DNA from: Sorex araneus
Taxonomy: Eukaryota; Chordata; Mammalia; Eulipotyphla; Soricidae
Direction of reading: 5' to 3'
Length of the DNA: 64,000 nucleotides
Assembly (NCBI RefSeq): GCF_027595985.1
Contig: NC_073307.1
Location: forward strand, 10,188,432 to 10,252,431
Shown: in pieces, positions 44,637 to 56,345 of the stretch
Numbering within the stretch: the first letter of the stretch is position 1
Layout of the letters: each line of letters opens with the position of its first letter
The notes under the pieces: model-generated
Seen by the model: the letters and a program-made list of their open reading frames with translations, nothing else
The model's database searches: none
Told to the model about the DNA's origin: nothing
Translations under genes and position numbers: made by a program

Positions 44637-45726
44637 TGTAAAAAATACAAACGTGTGCACCCAGAAGGGTGATGTGTGTTCGTGGACTCTCAGGGCGGCT
44701 CTCTCTCTCTCACTGCTCTGAATCAGTGCTCTCAAGCTGCTGTGTATGGACCGGATTGGGATGGCTCCTCCTTTGTGCTCTGTTTCTGTGTGTGCCACTA
44801 TTCTCTCTTCTGTCTGTCTCTCTATCTCGGACTCTGTCTTTGTAGTCTCTCCCCTGGTCTCTTCCAGCCTCTCTTCTTCCAGTCTCTCTCTCTGGGAGCC
44901 CTTCTGCTTCTCTCTCTGGAGCCCCACTCACTCTCACTTCTGACTCTGACCCTTACTTCTGACTCTGACCCCCTCCGTTCTTACAGTCTTAGTTTATACA
45001 GCAATCACATAAGGTGATGATACAAAGGTGGGGTGGACATTAACAAATCAACAAAGAGAGGTAAGGTCAGTTCTCCAGGATATAAACTCAAGGACAAAAT
45101 CTCATCTAAGGAGATTACTCCAGATTACTAGGAGATCCACTTAAGGATGGGATCCCATCCAGGGTATGCTGCTTTCTTCTTTCCTCAGCTAGTAATCTAT
45201 TTAACTAGTTGTAGTAAATCTACTTCAAATATTTCTGGCAATGTCATTCTGTATGAGCACAGTAAGAAATATATCAAACTTAAAGTTTGGTTCTTCATGA
45301 GGACATCTCACTATGTATTCCAGACCGCAGTCCTCAGGTCAGGTTAGTCTTCCTAATCCCATCAGGGTCCTAGTCTCGTTGTTACTTTTCGATCATGACA
45401 GCATTTGTCTATGACCATGCAGTCAACTTATAGTTGAGTACTGTGGTGCTTTAGCCTGGCCCATTTCAATGCCGGGGTAGCTCACAGCTTGCTGTGGGTC
45501 CATTCAGTTCCTCATTGGGACCCTGCTTTTGGGGTGCTAGGAACTAAGGGCAACTGAGTCGAGAAAGCAGATGGTCAGGAGTAAATATTGTTGGAGTCAA
45601 TCAACTCCCAAGTTACAAAGCATAATATTAACTGTCCTCATGTGTTCATACAGAAAGAACATTGCTTTAAGATAAATTAAGTTCCCTGTGACAAGGCTGA
45701 AAGGACAAACCCAAGGTTATCCTACA
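44637..45726 (-). mobile_element. LTR-B, solo LTR, diverged copy
   Basis: The 45240-45726 part aligns with the U3 of the 46333-47680 copy (AGCACAGTAAGA, CTAATCCCATCAGGGTCC, GACAGCATTTGTCTATGACC, GGCCCATTTCAATGCCGGGG, GGACCCTGCTTTTGG), ending CCTACA. The other end begins TGTAAAAAATAC, matching the TTTTTTACA end of 25147-25654. In between is a C/T-rich block (44700-44970), comparable with that at 46555-46690. Six-base flanks CTTTGA and CTCTCA agree at four positions, a decayed duplication at best. No internal viral sequence. Confidence 0.75.
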
Positions 45727-46184
45727 CTCTCAAAATTTCTGACTCTTGGATGGAGAAATGGAGAGAAATAAATCCATAACCGAAGATTCTGAAGTGCCAC
45801 TAGCACACATTAGTTCCCATCACATTCTATTCATCAAGTTTGAATGAGTGGCTGAAATAACAACAGAAGAGTATGTTGAAAAAAGGAAATGTTCATGCAG
45901 CATTATCCCCAAACTAGGCAAACTTTAAAGAGAAAGAGAAAACCAGTTTTGTAAGTTTTTGTGTGTAAATGTGGTGTGTGTGTAAGGCTAGTGCTATTAC
46001 CATAGTTGCCCAATCACCTCTCTTCCCATGCACGAAATAACATTTATTTCCTCTTGAAATGAGAAAAGCAAAATCTCAGTTAGCTCATTAAATTCGCTTC
46101 AAACTCCAAATAGCTACATGATCTAGAAAACTGTTTAACATTTAGCTGTAGCTCCTCACAAGCTTTCAAAATTGAACCCACTTG

Positions 46185-46332
46185 TGGACAGAAAGATAAT
46201 ACAGTAGAGGGGCACTTGCCTTGCATGAAGCTCACTTGGGTGAGATTCCCCAGAATTCCCCATGGTCCTCATAGCACCACTAGGAGTGCAGAAGCAGGAG
46301 TAACACATGAGCACTGCTGGGTGTGTCCTCCC
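46185..46332 (+). mobile_element. SINE-A copy split by LTR-B
   Basis: Head GGACAGAAAGATAATACAGT, GGCACTTGCCTTGCATG, and tail GAGCACTGCTGGGTGTGTCC. The LTR entered its tail: the A-rich end resumes at 47681-47712 (CCTCCCCATACCATAAACAA). Confidence 0.85.
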
Positions 46333-47680
46333 TGTGAAAATATCTAGCAGGGAGAGACTGGGGGAGAGCCCCAGTGCCCCAGCAGCTCTCCCTGTCGGCC
46401 GCCCCCGGGTTTTGGGGGGTCAGGCCTGGGCCGCTCACCCAGCTGGGGCGGCCCAGGCTATGGGGCAGACAGAGGAGGAAATGAGGGACAAGCCGGTTGA
46501 TTGGTCAGTTGTCGTTTATTCCATTCTCTCCACGCACCTGTTCCCGTCTCTCTGAGCCCCCCATTTCTCCTCTCTCCTCTCTCTTTCCCAGCACTCTTCC
46601 TTCCTACTCCTCACTCCTTCATCCCCGCTCTCTGGATTCTGCTCCCTCTTCTCTGTTCTCTCCCCCTACTTGTCTCTCTCCACTTTGCCCTCTAGGCTAC
46701 ACACAATCTGGTAGCAAAATCAACATAAGAAAGACCTTCCTGGGGCTAGAACTATAGCAGAGCGGGTAGGGCATTTGCCTTGCACGCTGCTGCCCATGTT
46801 CAATTTCTAGCATCCCAGATGGTCCCCCAGGCACCAGGAGTAATTCCTGAGTGCATGAGTCAGGATAACTAACCCCTGTGCATTGCCGGTGTGACACGCA
46901 ACCCTCCCCCCAAAAAAATAAAAGAAAGCCCTTCCTGAGGGCCCACCAGATTCTAAAGAAATACCACCCAGAGGCATTCCAAAGCCCTTCCTGAGGACCC
47001 GCAGGCAAAATGCCTCTTAAGGTGTTTTTCTCCTTTCTTCAGTTTGAAAACTCCATCAATATCTTAATACTAGTTATTTTTGTATGGGCACAGTAAGAGA
47101 TACATTGAGGCTTGTAGGGCAGCTCTCCTGGGTCTTGCCACAGACTCAGACTACAGTGCTCAGGCCAGATTAATCATTCCTAACCCTAGCAGGGTCCAAA
47201 TCTAGTTATTACTTTTTGGATCATGGCTGCATTTGTCCATGACCAAGCTCTTAACTTATAGTTAAGCATTAGGGAGCTTTGGCCAGGCCCATCTTGATGC
47301 CATGGTAGCACATAACTCACCACTTGCCCTGGGTCCGTCCAGTCCCTCATCGGGACCCTGCTTTTGGGGGTGCTAGGGAGTAAGGGCAGCAGAGGCTTAG
47401 GTCGAGGTTGAGAGAACAGATGTCCAGGAAGAAAATATCATGTAGAGTCAAATGACTCCCAGGTTACAAAAGCATAGCATTTGCAACAGTCTTTCTGTGC
47501 CCATACAAATGGACATGGCTCTGAATAAACTCTCCAAAGGACTCAAGGAAAAGAGAAAAACAATATTTACAAGTCAACAGAACACAAAGAAAAAAGTTAC
47601 AAATAAACACAGAATAATGGGAGCACTGTGATGGGAGTAATGCAATAAACCTAAACTACCTGAGGCTATGCTATCCTACA
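46333..47680 (-). mobile_element. LTR-B, solo LTR with clear target duplication
   Basis: 1348 bp, of which about 195 bp is a later SINE (46743-46922 plus a duplicated target), so the LTR itself is about 1.15 kb. Plus-strand ends are TGTGAAAATATC and GCTATCCTACA, and the 6-bp target duplication CCTCCC (46327-46332 and 47681-47686) is perfect. Sense is the minus strand; the polyadenylation signal is TTTATT at 46515-46520. Upstream of it lies a G/A-rich stretch on the sense strand. A 6-bp duplication and kilobase length point to a class II (betaretrovirus-like) ERV. No internal proviral sequence is attached. Confidence 0.88.
46743..46922 (+). mobile_element. SINE-A copy nested inside LTR-B
   Basis: GGGCTAGAACTATAGCAGAG, CGGGTAGGGCATTTGCCTTG, tail words CAGATGGTCCCCCAGGCACC and AGGAGTAATTCCTGAGTGCA, ending CCCCCCAAAAAAATAAA. 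A 15-bp duplication with one mismatch flanks it (AGAAAGACCTTCCTG 46728-46742; AGAAAGCCCTTCCTG 46923-46937). Confidence 0.93.
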
Positions 47681-47712
47681 CCTCCCCATACCATAAACAA
47701 AAAAGAAACCCA

Positions 47713-47919
47713 CTTCCACTATAAATTTTTCCCAAATTAGTTTCCCCTTAAATACAAAGTGTGCAGATAATTTGAGTGAAAATGGGTAGATTGGAAAACA
47801 ATTATGAAATTACAAAATGTATATGGGCAGGAGTGGTAAAGCTTACCATGTCAGTAAATGAGTCACTTCTATGTGTACTGTTTGGTCATAGTTTCATTAG
47901 TCTTCTTCATACACAAGGG
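47713..47919. other. unassigned
   Basis: Nothing recognised. Confidence 0.4.
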
Positions 47920-48240
47920 CTTCTGCATCAAATATACTTTAGAGAGAATGGCTTAAGCAACAAACATTTATTTCTCACAGGTTTAAATGCTAGAAAGGTT
48001 GAAATCCTACTAGTTCATAGATGATAATCTTTTCTTTGTGCCCTGATGTCCTTTTCTGTTAAAAAAGAATGAGAAAGCACTCTGGAACCTTTACACTTTT
48101 TTTCAAAGACACTAACTCCTTTCTTGAGGGTCTTGCCTCCTTGACTTAATCACCTCCCAATACCATTTCACTGGGGGCTAGGATTTTAGCATATTTTGTT
48201 AAGTTGGGACCACAAGCATTAAGTCTATAGTTATCTCTCA
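47920..48240. mobile_element. ancient eutherian interspersed repeat, family unresolved
   Basis: The words AACAAACATTTATTTCTCAC, AGGTTTAAATGCTAGAAAGG, CTTAATCACCTCCCAATACC, TTTCACTGGGGGCTAGGATT and GCATTAAGTCTATAG occur in the same order as in a common old mammalian repeat. I remember the sequence pattern but cannot name the family with certainty. Confidence 0.4.
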
Positions 48241-49147
48241 TATTTTATGTACTATGCCTTTTACCTTTCGTGACAGAGTGCCAATTATAATTATCTTTAT
48301 CTGTTGTCTCCATGACCTTCTTTGACACAGTTACTGCATAAGGCCATTCTTCATGGTCCTTAGGGTAGGGTTTGCAAGTCAGGCTTATTATTTCTTCAGC
48401 ATTAACTTTCCAAAATATAATGAGTGCTGCTCTATTCGTTTAAAGTCAACATTATATATTAAGAGTGGGAGCTCTCCTATGCCATATATAGCAACAGATT
48501 ACCTGTGAAAGGCACTTCCCTAAATGTCTATTGGTGCAGGAATGTAGAAGTAGCCCCTTTTTTGCTTAGTAGTCTTAGCAGGACTTTGAAAAACATCCAT
48601 TCATTCTCTTACCTAGGACTATGGGCATTGGTTTTCTGAAACTATCTGAATTCTATTTCCTTACTATTTCTTTACAAATAGGCAATTTTTTGTGCAAATT
48701 CATTTCTCTTTTGTCACTTTGTCAAAATACCAGGGAGCAAAAATTTACTCCTAACAATCTAGCTCTTTCTTGATCTTTTCCCTAGGATTATATACTCAAG
48801 AGCACATTATATAGCTACATGGTAATACAGTATTATATTTCATAGCTGAAGCCTAAATTAGCTATGAGACCAACTTCATATAAAATATGAATATGTTCAA
48901 ATGGAAATTTTAATCTTACTGTATGTCATGAAGGATTCTTTACTAATACTCTGATTAATATATTCAAATGTATTCAAAAATCTGTTTAACACCCTTGCAA
49001 TGCAAATGTGTGTGGATTGGTATTTAATACTTACAATATTCCGAGACAAAGGGTGTCTATTTCCTAAATCCATCTAATAAAATTTATGTGCCTTCTGAAT
49101 GATAAATTAAATTTGTTTACTTTGAATATAAGACACATTTTGAAGTG
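48241..49147. other. unassigned
   Basis: AT-rich; nothing recognised. Confidence 0.45.
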
Positions 49148-49310
49148 GGCTGGGCTCATAGCTGGATTGCTCCAAGGATCCTCCAGCTCTGTGCTAGGAG
49201 GTCACTTCCGGTGGTACTTAGGGGACTTTCAGTACCAGGGACCAAATCTGAGCCTCTAAAGTGTAGAGTGCACCTTCCAGTTCCTTGAGCTATGACTCCA
49301 TCTCATCACC
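49148..49310 (-). mobile_element. SINE-A copy, old
   Basis: GGGCTGGGCTCATAGCTGGA, GAGGTCACTTCCGGTGGTAC, GGGACCAAATCTGAGCC and a decayed head at GAGCTATGACTCCATC. Confidence 0.6.
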
Positions 49311-50978
49311 TTAGTACTGCCCCTTCAGTTCAATGAGAAGTCTCATCTTAGACTGTATGTGAATATTTTCATATGAAAAAACTAAAATATGCATATCAAT
49401 CAAACCCTTATCAAGCCTTATAATTATTAATCATGATCTCTCAACAATTGTTGAATTAGTAAGTCCAATTGCTGATTGATATAAATAGACTCCAAGCATA
49501 GAAGATTGTCTCTTTCATTCTTATTGTCATTTCCTATTTTAGTTTTAAACAAAAATTATGCTATAAATTTGCATATCAGTATTTGAGTGGCATTTGGGGT
49601 TTGTTGTGAAGACATTTCAAATACATTCTCTCTTTTGTCTGGATTGTATTCGGCAGATTTGACAACTACCTATTGCTATAGTAAAGTCATCTTTGAAGTC
49701 TTCAGTTTTACTGATAATTTTCATTTGACTTGGCATATTTGATGACATAGTTATGATTTTATCTTCAACTAGGTTTCCATTTTTGTGTGATTATCTTATT
49801 GCCATTAACACTCATATGTTCAATATGCTCACACTGAGAAAGATGTACTTGATTTTCTGAAGCCTTCACATTTATATTTTATCAAAAAACTCTATTTCCT
49901 TCTTTGTTCTATAGGGTTGTCGCTTTGTATCCTTCAGAAATAGAGATCTATGGTTTATTCTGAGATTTCCAGTTCATGTGACATCTACTACTCTGCACTT
50001 TCTTCTAGTTGCATTTAAGAAATTTGTTTCCCATAGTCTTGTTAAACATATGGTGACTCCAACGTTTTATTTTTCAATTCTACTCTTAAAAACATCCCTC
50101 CTTCTAGATATTTGTCATTACTTGACTAAAATTCCTGAGATATTCAACATCATTTGTTTTGAACCATACAATTTCTTAACTTTACCATTTCTTCATGTCA
50201 TTTTAAGATGCTCTCTTGAGTTTGTTTACTGAAAGTGAACAAATTTGCAGTCAGCTATGATGTAACATTTATAACCCTGCTTTCTAAATAATATCTTTTG
50301 GAAGCCACAGGTTTTAAAAATTATTTTTTTCAAACCTTTAAGGAGTTTATCCTATTTGGCTGCTGGCTATAAATCGAGGCTACTGTAGAAGAAAGTAACA
50401 GAAGAGAGCGATCTTTAGGGATAGCCAATATAGAATACTGTATATGTGGTTGGGGAATGGTACACACTGAAATCCTTACCAACACTTATAAATTTTAAGG
50501 GGAATTAAAACGTTAGGTAGAGAAGTCAGAAAGAAAAGGAATTCTATTGAAATAAATCAGTTTTGGGCAGTAAAAATGGTTTAAATCAGTACTACATTTA
50601 AATCATTCGTGTTTTCTTCAAAACATCATTTGGAGTAACACTTGTAGCAAAAAAATAGGAAATAGCTACTCGATAGAGCTATGAGGATCTAAACTATTAG
50701 ATTTGTGCTCTAACAATCTTTTGCATTTCTGTTGTAATTTCTCCACTCACATTCATAATTCATTAGAGTTTTCTTCTGTTTTTTTCTTTTTTTCCAACTT
50801 GGTATTTTTTAATGACTCATATCTGAATATTCATTTTCTACATATGATATTCTGTTTCTAAAATGTCACATAGGACACCCCTATAGCTTTTTTGATAATG
50901 TTGATTTGTTACTATTTAGGATCAAAATTTCCAATGATACTTTATATTAAAAGAAGATACTCACTGAGTACTATGACT
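49311..50978. other. unassigned; includes 3' flank of the pseudogene
   Basis: AT-rich. T-rich runs at 50777-50796 may be the poly(A) tail of the minus-strand retropseudogene beyond about 180 bp of 3' UTR, but this is not certain. Confidence 0.35.
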
Positions 50979-51573
50979 TTACTTTAGGTCTAATTTAAGT
51001 TCTAGAGAAGGCAGTGCTGTCTTAAAGGCTTGAACAAGGTTTTCTTTTTCTCTTATTCCAGGAAGATCACTTAACAACAAATACTTGAGGTTTTTTAAAT
51101 GATGCAGAGCAATCACCCCTTTGTCTGTGACATTCCCACATGAAATTATTTCCATTTCCAAAATGCTTTTTTGTAGATTTTTGAATTGACTAAGTTTCTC
51201 CAAACAGTCATCTTCGCTATAATGACACTTGCACAACCTTATTTTCTCAACATGTTGGAGGCCCTCCAGGTGTTCGAAGCCAATGCTCATGATTCAAGAC
51301 TCAGTGTCACTGATAGCCTGAATCTTGTACTTGTCCAGCGAGCCTGATGGGAGGCTGTTGTAGTTCTTCTGCCACCTCTCCTGGCTGTGGTATCACACCA
51401 TGGCCCCACAGCGTAGCAGCCACTCAGAAGCCGGGGCCAACCCCTCCGATGCGCTCATGATCCACTTTACTAAACACTGTATTCAACCAGGTGCAAAAGT
51501 ATCTGGAGTCACATGATGATGGGAATTTCTTGAAGCAACACAATTGCCTGGAAAATTTTCCAAACAGCTTCAT
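50979..51573 (-). pseudogene. DMAC2L: processed pseudogene of DMAC2L (ATP5S, ATP synthase factor B)
   Basis: The parent gene encodes the mitochondrial coupling factor B / distal membrane-arm assembly factor-like protein with leucine-rich repeats. Here the minus strand reads from an ATG at 51573 (MKLFGKFSRQLC, then FCTWLNTVFSKVDHERI) to a stop at 50979-50981 (LELKLDLK). The C-terminal 103 codons (51290-50982) are uninterrupted: SIGFEHLEGLQHVEKIRLCK, MEIISCGNVTDKGVIALHHL, KYLLLSDLPGIREKENLVQA. The N-terminal part is broken by a deletion of about 8 bp after GVGPG (frameshift), a TGA after CGAMV, and a TGA in place of a Cys codon just before the MSIGFEH methionine. The coding region is continuous without introns, so it is a retrocopy. 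A 5' UTR-like GC-rich stretch extends to about 51665. The C-terminal frame could make a 103-residue peptide, but nothing suggests expression. Confidence 0.93.
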
Positions 51574-51739
51574 TTCATCCAGGTTCTGCCCTCACTCGGT
51601 AGCTGGCTCCTCTACTCACAGTGTCCGAGAGACCGGGCGAGCGAGCGTCCACTGCCTCTTCTGTTTTTTTCTGTGGCCCACTTTGTTTGTCTTGTTAAAA
51701 ACCGAATTCTTCTCCCGGCTTCATTTACAATATGCATCA

Positions 51740-52450
51740 TTTCCAATTCTGTATCACTGATCGACTCTAATTTTTATTATCCTCTGGTTTCTATTTATTT
51801 TAGGATCCTGTTTTTTTCTTGCTTCTCAAGCTGTGAGGTTCTATATTTATTTGAGCTTTCCCAATAGAAGCTTATATTGCTACAAACTTCCCCATTAGTA
51901 TTGCTTCTGCCGTGATCCATCAGTTGTGATAGTTTGTGTCTTCATTTTCATTCATTTTGAGGACACTTGCTTCTATTTGTTTTTTATTTTTCATTTTTTA
52001 TTTTATCTTTGCAACAATTTAACATTATGTTTAACGTCATGTTGTTTAGCTTCCTAATGTTAGAAATTTTCTTGATTTTCTTTTTATAATTTGTTTCTAT
52101 CTTCATGGCATTGTAGTCTGAAAGAACACTTGATAATTCTATTTTCAGAACTTTATGCACACTTAAACTGGAGAATGTGTATTGGGCTTTTGTGTGTATG
52201 TGGAGGGTCCTTATGTGTCTATTCATTCTAGTTCTCCCAAGCTTATTTAGTGGTCTTATTACCTCACTGAAATCTCTCTGGTTAATCTTTTCAATGGCAA
52301 GGAAGGGTGTTAATCCCCTACTTTTATTATGTTGCTAATGATGCATCTCCTCAGAGATCACTTTACAAATTTTGTTGCCATGTTGGTGTATATATGTAAG
52401 TAACACTTCAGACTTCTTGATCTATTGATTCTTAGCCATTATGTAATATC
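51740..52450 (-). mobile_element. old L1 ORF2 fragment
   Basis: Plus strand carries antisense ORF2 words in the order expected of the middle of ORF2: TATATTGCTACAAACTTCCC, CTGCCGTGATCCATCAGTTG, GGCATTGTAGTCTGAAAGAA, AGAATGTGTATTGGGC, AATCTCTCTGGTTAATC and TTGGTGTATATATGTAAG. Frames are fully degraded and neither end is well defined. Confidence 0.7.
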
Positions 52451-52616
52451 CATCAAAAACAAAGATAAAAATTAATTGGAAAGGTGGGCAATGAGAGAAA
52501 ACATATAAGGGAGAAGAAAATGTATTTGCAGCAGAGTTCATGTCCAATTCAACCAGCTTAGTCAATGGCTGAATAAATAGCCGTGCTCCTACAGTATAAA
52601 AAAAAAAATAAAAAAA
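52451..52616. other. unassigned; ends in an A-rich run
   Basis: The run at 52598-52616 (AAAAAAAAAATAAAAAAAT type) could be a retroposon tail, but no body was recognised upstream. Confidence 0.35.
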
Positions 52617-52652
52617 TAACTGGCGCTCTCTTTGACTAGAGAGCGCCAGTTA
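52617..52652. repeat. perfect 15-bp inverted repeat (hairpin)
   Basis: TAACTGGCGCTCTCT (52617-52631) and its exact complement AGAGAGCGCCAGTTA (52638-52652) enclose the 6-nt loop TTGACT. The stem is over half GC with two GCGC cores, in DNA that is otherwise about two thirds A+T. It is not part of any repeat recognised here. Confidence 0.95.
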
Positions 52653-53285
52653 ATTTTTGATCTTGAAGAGGTATAAAGAACTAGAAAGGATTTAAAGCTA
52701 TACTCTAGTTTAAAGGTTAAAAGTAGAGACTGAATGTTAATATACTATTGGGGAAACTAGAATATACAATAAAAAGGATGGAAAATTGCTATAAAAAAGA
52801 ATTTGCAATGACTTTATTAGGGAAGTGGATTGGTGTGCTTGAAAACTAGAAAGAGATTGTGGAGTCTAGAGAGTGGAGGAACAAAGAGTTTTTGGCACAT
52901 ATGTAATGATGTTATAGAGTGATGATCATGAATGCATGATTTTGAACATCATCATGATAAAATTAAAATATGATCTAAATAATTGGAAGGCTGTTAAGTA
53001 TTTATGTTTTAAAATAAGAAGTCTTTATTTTGTTTTAGAAAAATATATCTACCTTTTACTTTGAAAAAACAACAACAAAAAAAGAAGCCTAGGAACAATT
53101 TGGTAGGTACTTCAAATAATATTGTCTTAAGAAATGTTACGGAATTAACTTATTGGCATTGAATAGATTGATAACAAACATTTGTGGAAGTTACTGAGTT
53201 AAGAAACATTTTGGTGGAAGAATCAATGAAGATATTTGAACATACCACCGTATGAATGAAATGTATCGAGAGTCATTTCCAGTCT
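52653..53285. other. unassigned
   Basis: AT-rich; nothing recognised. Confidence 0.45.
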
Positions 53286-53418
53286 GGAAAGGTGGTCTGG
53301 GGTATAAAGCTCCTGCCTTGTGTGTGGCCAACCCCGGTTATACACAGTGCTCAGGGGTCACCAGAAACTGCCAGGAGTGACCCCTGAGCACCCTCAGCAT
53401 GACACAAACAAAACAGAA
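53286..53418 (+). mobile_element. SINE-A copy, internally rearranged
   Basis: GGAAAGGTGGTCTGGGGTAT, GCTCCTGCCTTGTGTGTGGC, CCCCGGTTATACACAGTGCT (B box decayed), then GCCAGGAGTGACCCCTGAGC and an ACAAACAAAACAG tail. Confidence 0.75.
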
Positions 53419-53827
53419 CTAAGAATCACTGTCAGGATTTGACATTAAAAACTGAATTATACGGAAATGATGGAGTAAGAAATATTAAAAATCAGGAGAG
53501 GAACAAAAGTCCCCTTTAAGAATATGATTAAACTCCTCAAATTCTTACACTGGAACTTATTTAAAATGCATATCAAAATATTGATGTTCTTGATAACTGT
53601 CTATTGAGCCAGAATTCAAGGAGCATGATATGTGCGGCAGGTTTGCTATTAAGCAATACTGCTTCCCCAACTGATGTTTTGCTGTACGAATGGTTGCTCT
53701 GCTCTGGGTTCGTATTTAATCTCTTAGTGATCATTAAGGGCAAATGTTGTACCACCCAGTGCTGATCAGTTTTACTGAGGAGAGAATAGTATCTACACCT
53801 TAAAACTGAAACAAATGAATTTTAAGA

Positions 53828-53948
53828 AAAAGTTTGTTCTGTTTTGTGGTCACACCTGGATTTTTCCTGTTTCTGTGCTCAGAGATCACTCCTGGCAGGG
53901 CTTTGGGGAACTGTGGTGCAAGGAGTCAAACCCAGGTTGGCCACTAGA
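53828..53948 (-). mobile_element. SINE-A copy, head truncated
   Basis: TTTGTGGTCACACCTGG, GTGCTCAGAGATCACTCCTG, GCAAGGAGTCAAACCCAGGT and TTGGCCAC; the head beyond the B box is missing. Confidence 0.8.
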
Positions 53949-56179
53949 ATTTCCCTCTGAATGTGTGTCATGTGCTTTTTTGTCTTTATATCTGAAATAC
54001 AGACATAGCAGTGATCCTATTTTGATTTGGTGTATGAAATAATATTCAACCTGGGTTAATTCAAGGATGATATATTCAATCTAGGTTAGACAAAAACCTA
54101 GGTTTGTCCAGTCAAAGAGGAAGAGATGGGCAGTGCATCATATTCCATTCCTTTATTCTTTCATACCATATTTCATTTCTTTATTTCATCACAAATTTCT
54201 TTGTCTTGATAATTACATAAGACAAGACTCTGCCTTATTTATCCATGTTTTGCTATATCTTAAATAAGAGTTGTTGAAACATTAAAAATCCTGAGTGTAC
54301 ATCGATTCTTTTTTAGGAGCAATTTATAGCTTCAATCAGATTTTCAAAGATTTCAATATGATTGTTTCTATAGAAACTTTGAACATTATGTTGAGAGATA
54401 AATTTGTTTTTCACATCTAGAACATTTAATTTGGCATAATTCTCTTTAGTCAAAGGAGAAAATAAAACAACACAATAACAACAAAATAGTGGCTATGAAA
54501 ACCTCTTGAAATGACAGTCTGAAAATTTCTGTAGCAATGTATAAATTAGCATTTTCATGTTAGTAAATATAAGATCTACAAATCTTCTGGACACAGATGC
54601 CAGCTTAATGAATTTGGAACTGGCTTTGCCACAGGTGCAGAGTTTAGGAATGCTTAATTGCTTGTTCTTGGAAAACCCTGGCACACTCAAGCCAATATAT
54701 TTTCCTTGCATATGTCACTTAGAGAATCTTGCTTATTCAAGCAAGGTTCATATTGCTTCCACCTGTGCATGTCATCATGTTGTAACAATAAGGTTGTTCT
54801 GGGTATTGAAAACAGTAAAAGATCTTGTCATTTATCGTAAGAAAATTACAAGGCCAAAAACAGTGCAGTATTTACTGGCTAACTCCAGAGGCTTATATTT
54901 TTCTACTTCTTGTTATTTTTTGTAATTCTCCTGAATCTTTACATATTTGTTGACTGTAAAAACTATGATTAAATTTAGTCCCATCAGTATTTTAAAAAGT
55001 ATATTAGTTTTGAATCTATAATCCAGATAATTCTGTATATTGCCTAAGTAGCCTATCTTTGTAGGATAAGGGATATCATTATTTAGAAACTTAATCAAGC
55101 ATTTTTAATTGTACTATTATTTTTAATAGAACAAGTACTGATTTATCCTGTTAGAAGCATTTTGGATGCACATAATCAATACCTTTTTACCTCCATTTCT
55201 GTATTCTCCTTAATTTTGATTTTTGAAACTTGAAATAATTATTTTTTAATCAACTGTTTTCCTAATATATATTAAAATATTTATGTAGGGTTTTTCAAAT
55301 ATTATTTTTAAAACTAGACTTAACATTGAAATAGGTCTTCATAAAATTATTTAGGGAATATTCTAAATTATTTTTGTGCAAATTTCCCTATCATTACTCT
55401 TACTACTCGTATCTTTCCTTTACAAGTCTAATGACCAAAAAGAGTACCTTGCTATTATTTTTATCTCACTCCAATTTTTTTCCATATTGCTTAGTTTTCC
55501 AAACTTATAGAGCAATATTCAAGTGGATAGGTCATTTTTACTTTCATTTTCCACCGCTTATATAAATCTACTGTCATCCTCTAAATTGATTCTAGATCAT
55601 CTGTGACTCTGATGACCTACACTTCCTTCCACTAAGCATAGCTCAGTGATGGTTAGTTCTTGATTTATGTGAAGTATAAAGTCCAGTTGCAAAAATGAAA
55701 TAGACACAGTGACCGACCAGACACCAAGGAGTCCCCAACAAGAGGAAAGGCTGGCCATTTAAAAAAAAATTGTGCACAGTACCTGCCATCCTCACTGGTT
55801 CCCTTGCTCTAGACCCTTGTGCCATTTTTATGCTGACAGGTACAACAAGAATGAATAGGTACTTTAAGAGCAAAGGCTGGGATAGTTACATTGTGATGGT
55901 CCTAGGATGGTAACAATTGGGAGCACCTTTAATGTATATCATTGAAGTGATGATAATCCCTATTCTATTCTAGCAGGATATTTACTGCTTGCAGATGTTG
56001 ACAGCTCCCACTGTCCCCTCAGTGCAACTTATTTTACCCAAGAGATTGTCCTGATTTTGGGGATTCTGTTAGGAGAAAAAATTCCCATGATGCCAGAGAT
56101 GGAGTCTTGAACATTACTTGTGCAAGGTATGAAATCAACCATTTGAGTCAGGTCCCTGCTTTTTATAAGAGGATGTGAT
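53949..56179. other. unassigned 2.2 kb
   Basis: No repeat or gene recognised. A 122-codon plus-strand frame (54557-54925) and a 76-codon minus-strand frame (55643-55873) resemble nothing I know. Confidence 0.4.
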
Positions 56180-56345
56180 TTTTTTTCTTTTAAAAAAATT
56201 AGGTCCGATCTGTGATTGTTCAGGGTTCCCTGGACTCTGTGTTCAGAGCTGTGGTGTTCACGGGTCCATACCTGGTGTCAGGAACCTGGTCTGCCTCACT
56301 GTAAGGCCAGCACATTAACCCCTGTTCTATCATTCCAGCTCCAAG
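56180..56345 (-). mobile_element. SINE-A copy, old
   Basis: T-rich end, GTTCAGGGTTCCCTGGACTC, TACCTGGTGTCAGGAACCTG, GTAAGGCCAGCACATTAACC and TCTATCATTCCAGCTCC. Confidence 0.65.

Noticed and set aside
44327-44641. 104-codon plus-strand frame with a basic C-terminal part, tested as a ribosomal-protein retrocopy
   Set aside because: The residues do not match any ribosomal or retroviral protein I know, and the frame ends by running into the LTR-B edge.
45727-46332. The two LTR-B copies at 44637 and 46333 as a provirus pair
   Set aside because: They differ in age and sequence, the 600 bp between them holds a SINE rather than viral genes, and the second has its own 6-bp duplication.
54557-54925. 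122-codon plus-strand frame
   Set aside because: No recognised domain, no gene context, and a length expected by chance in 64 kb.
55643-55873. 76-codon minus-strand frame with hydrophobic stretches, tested as a small mitochondrial protein retrocopy
   Set aside because: No family could be matched, and the flanks show no poly(A) or target duplication.
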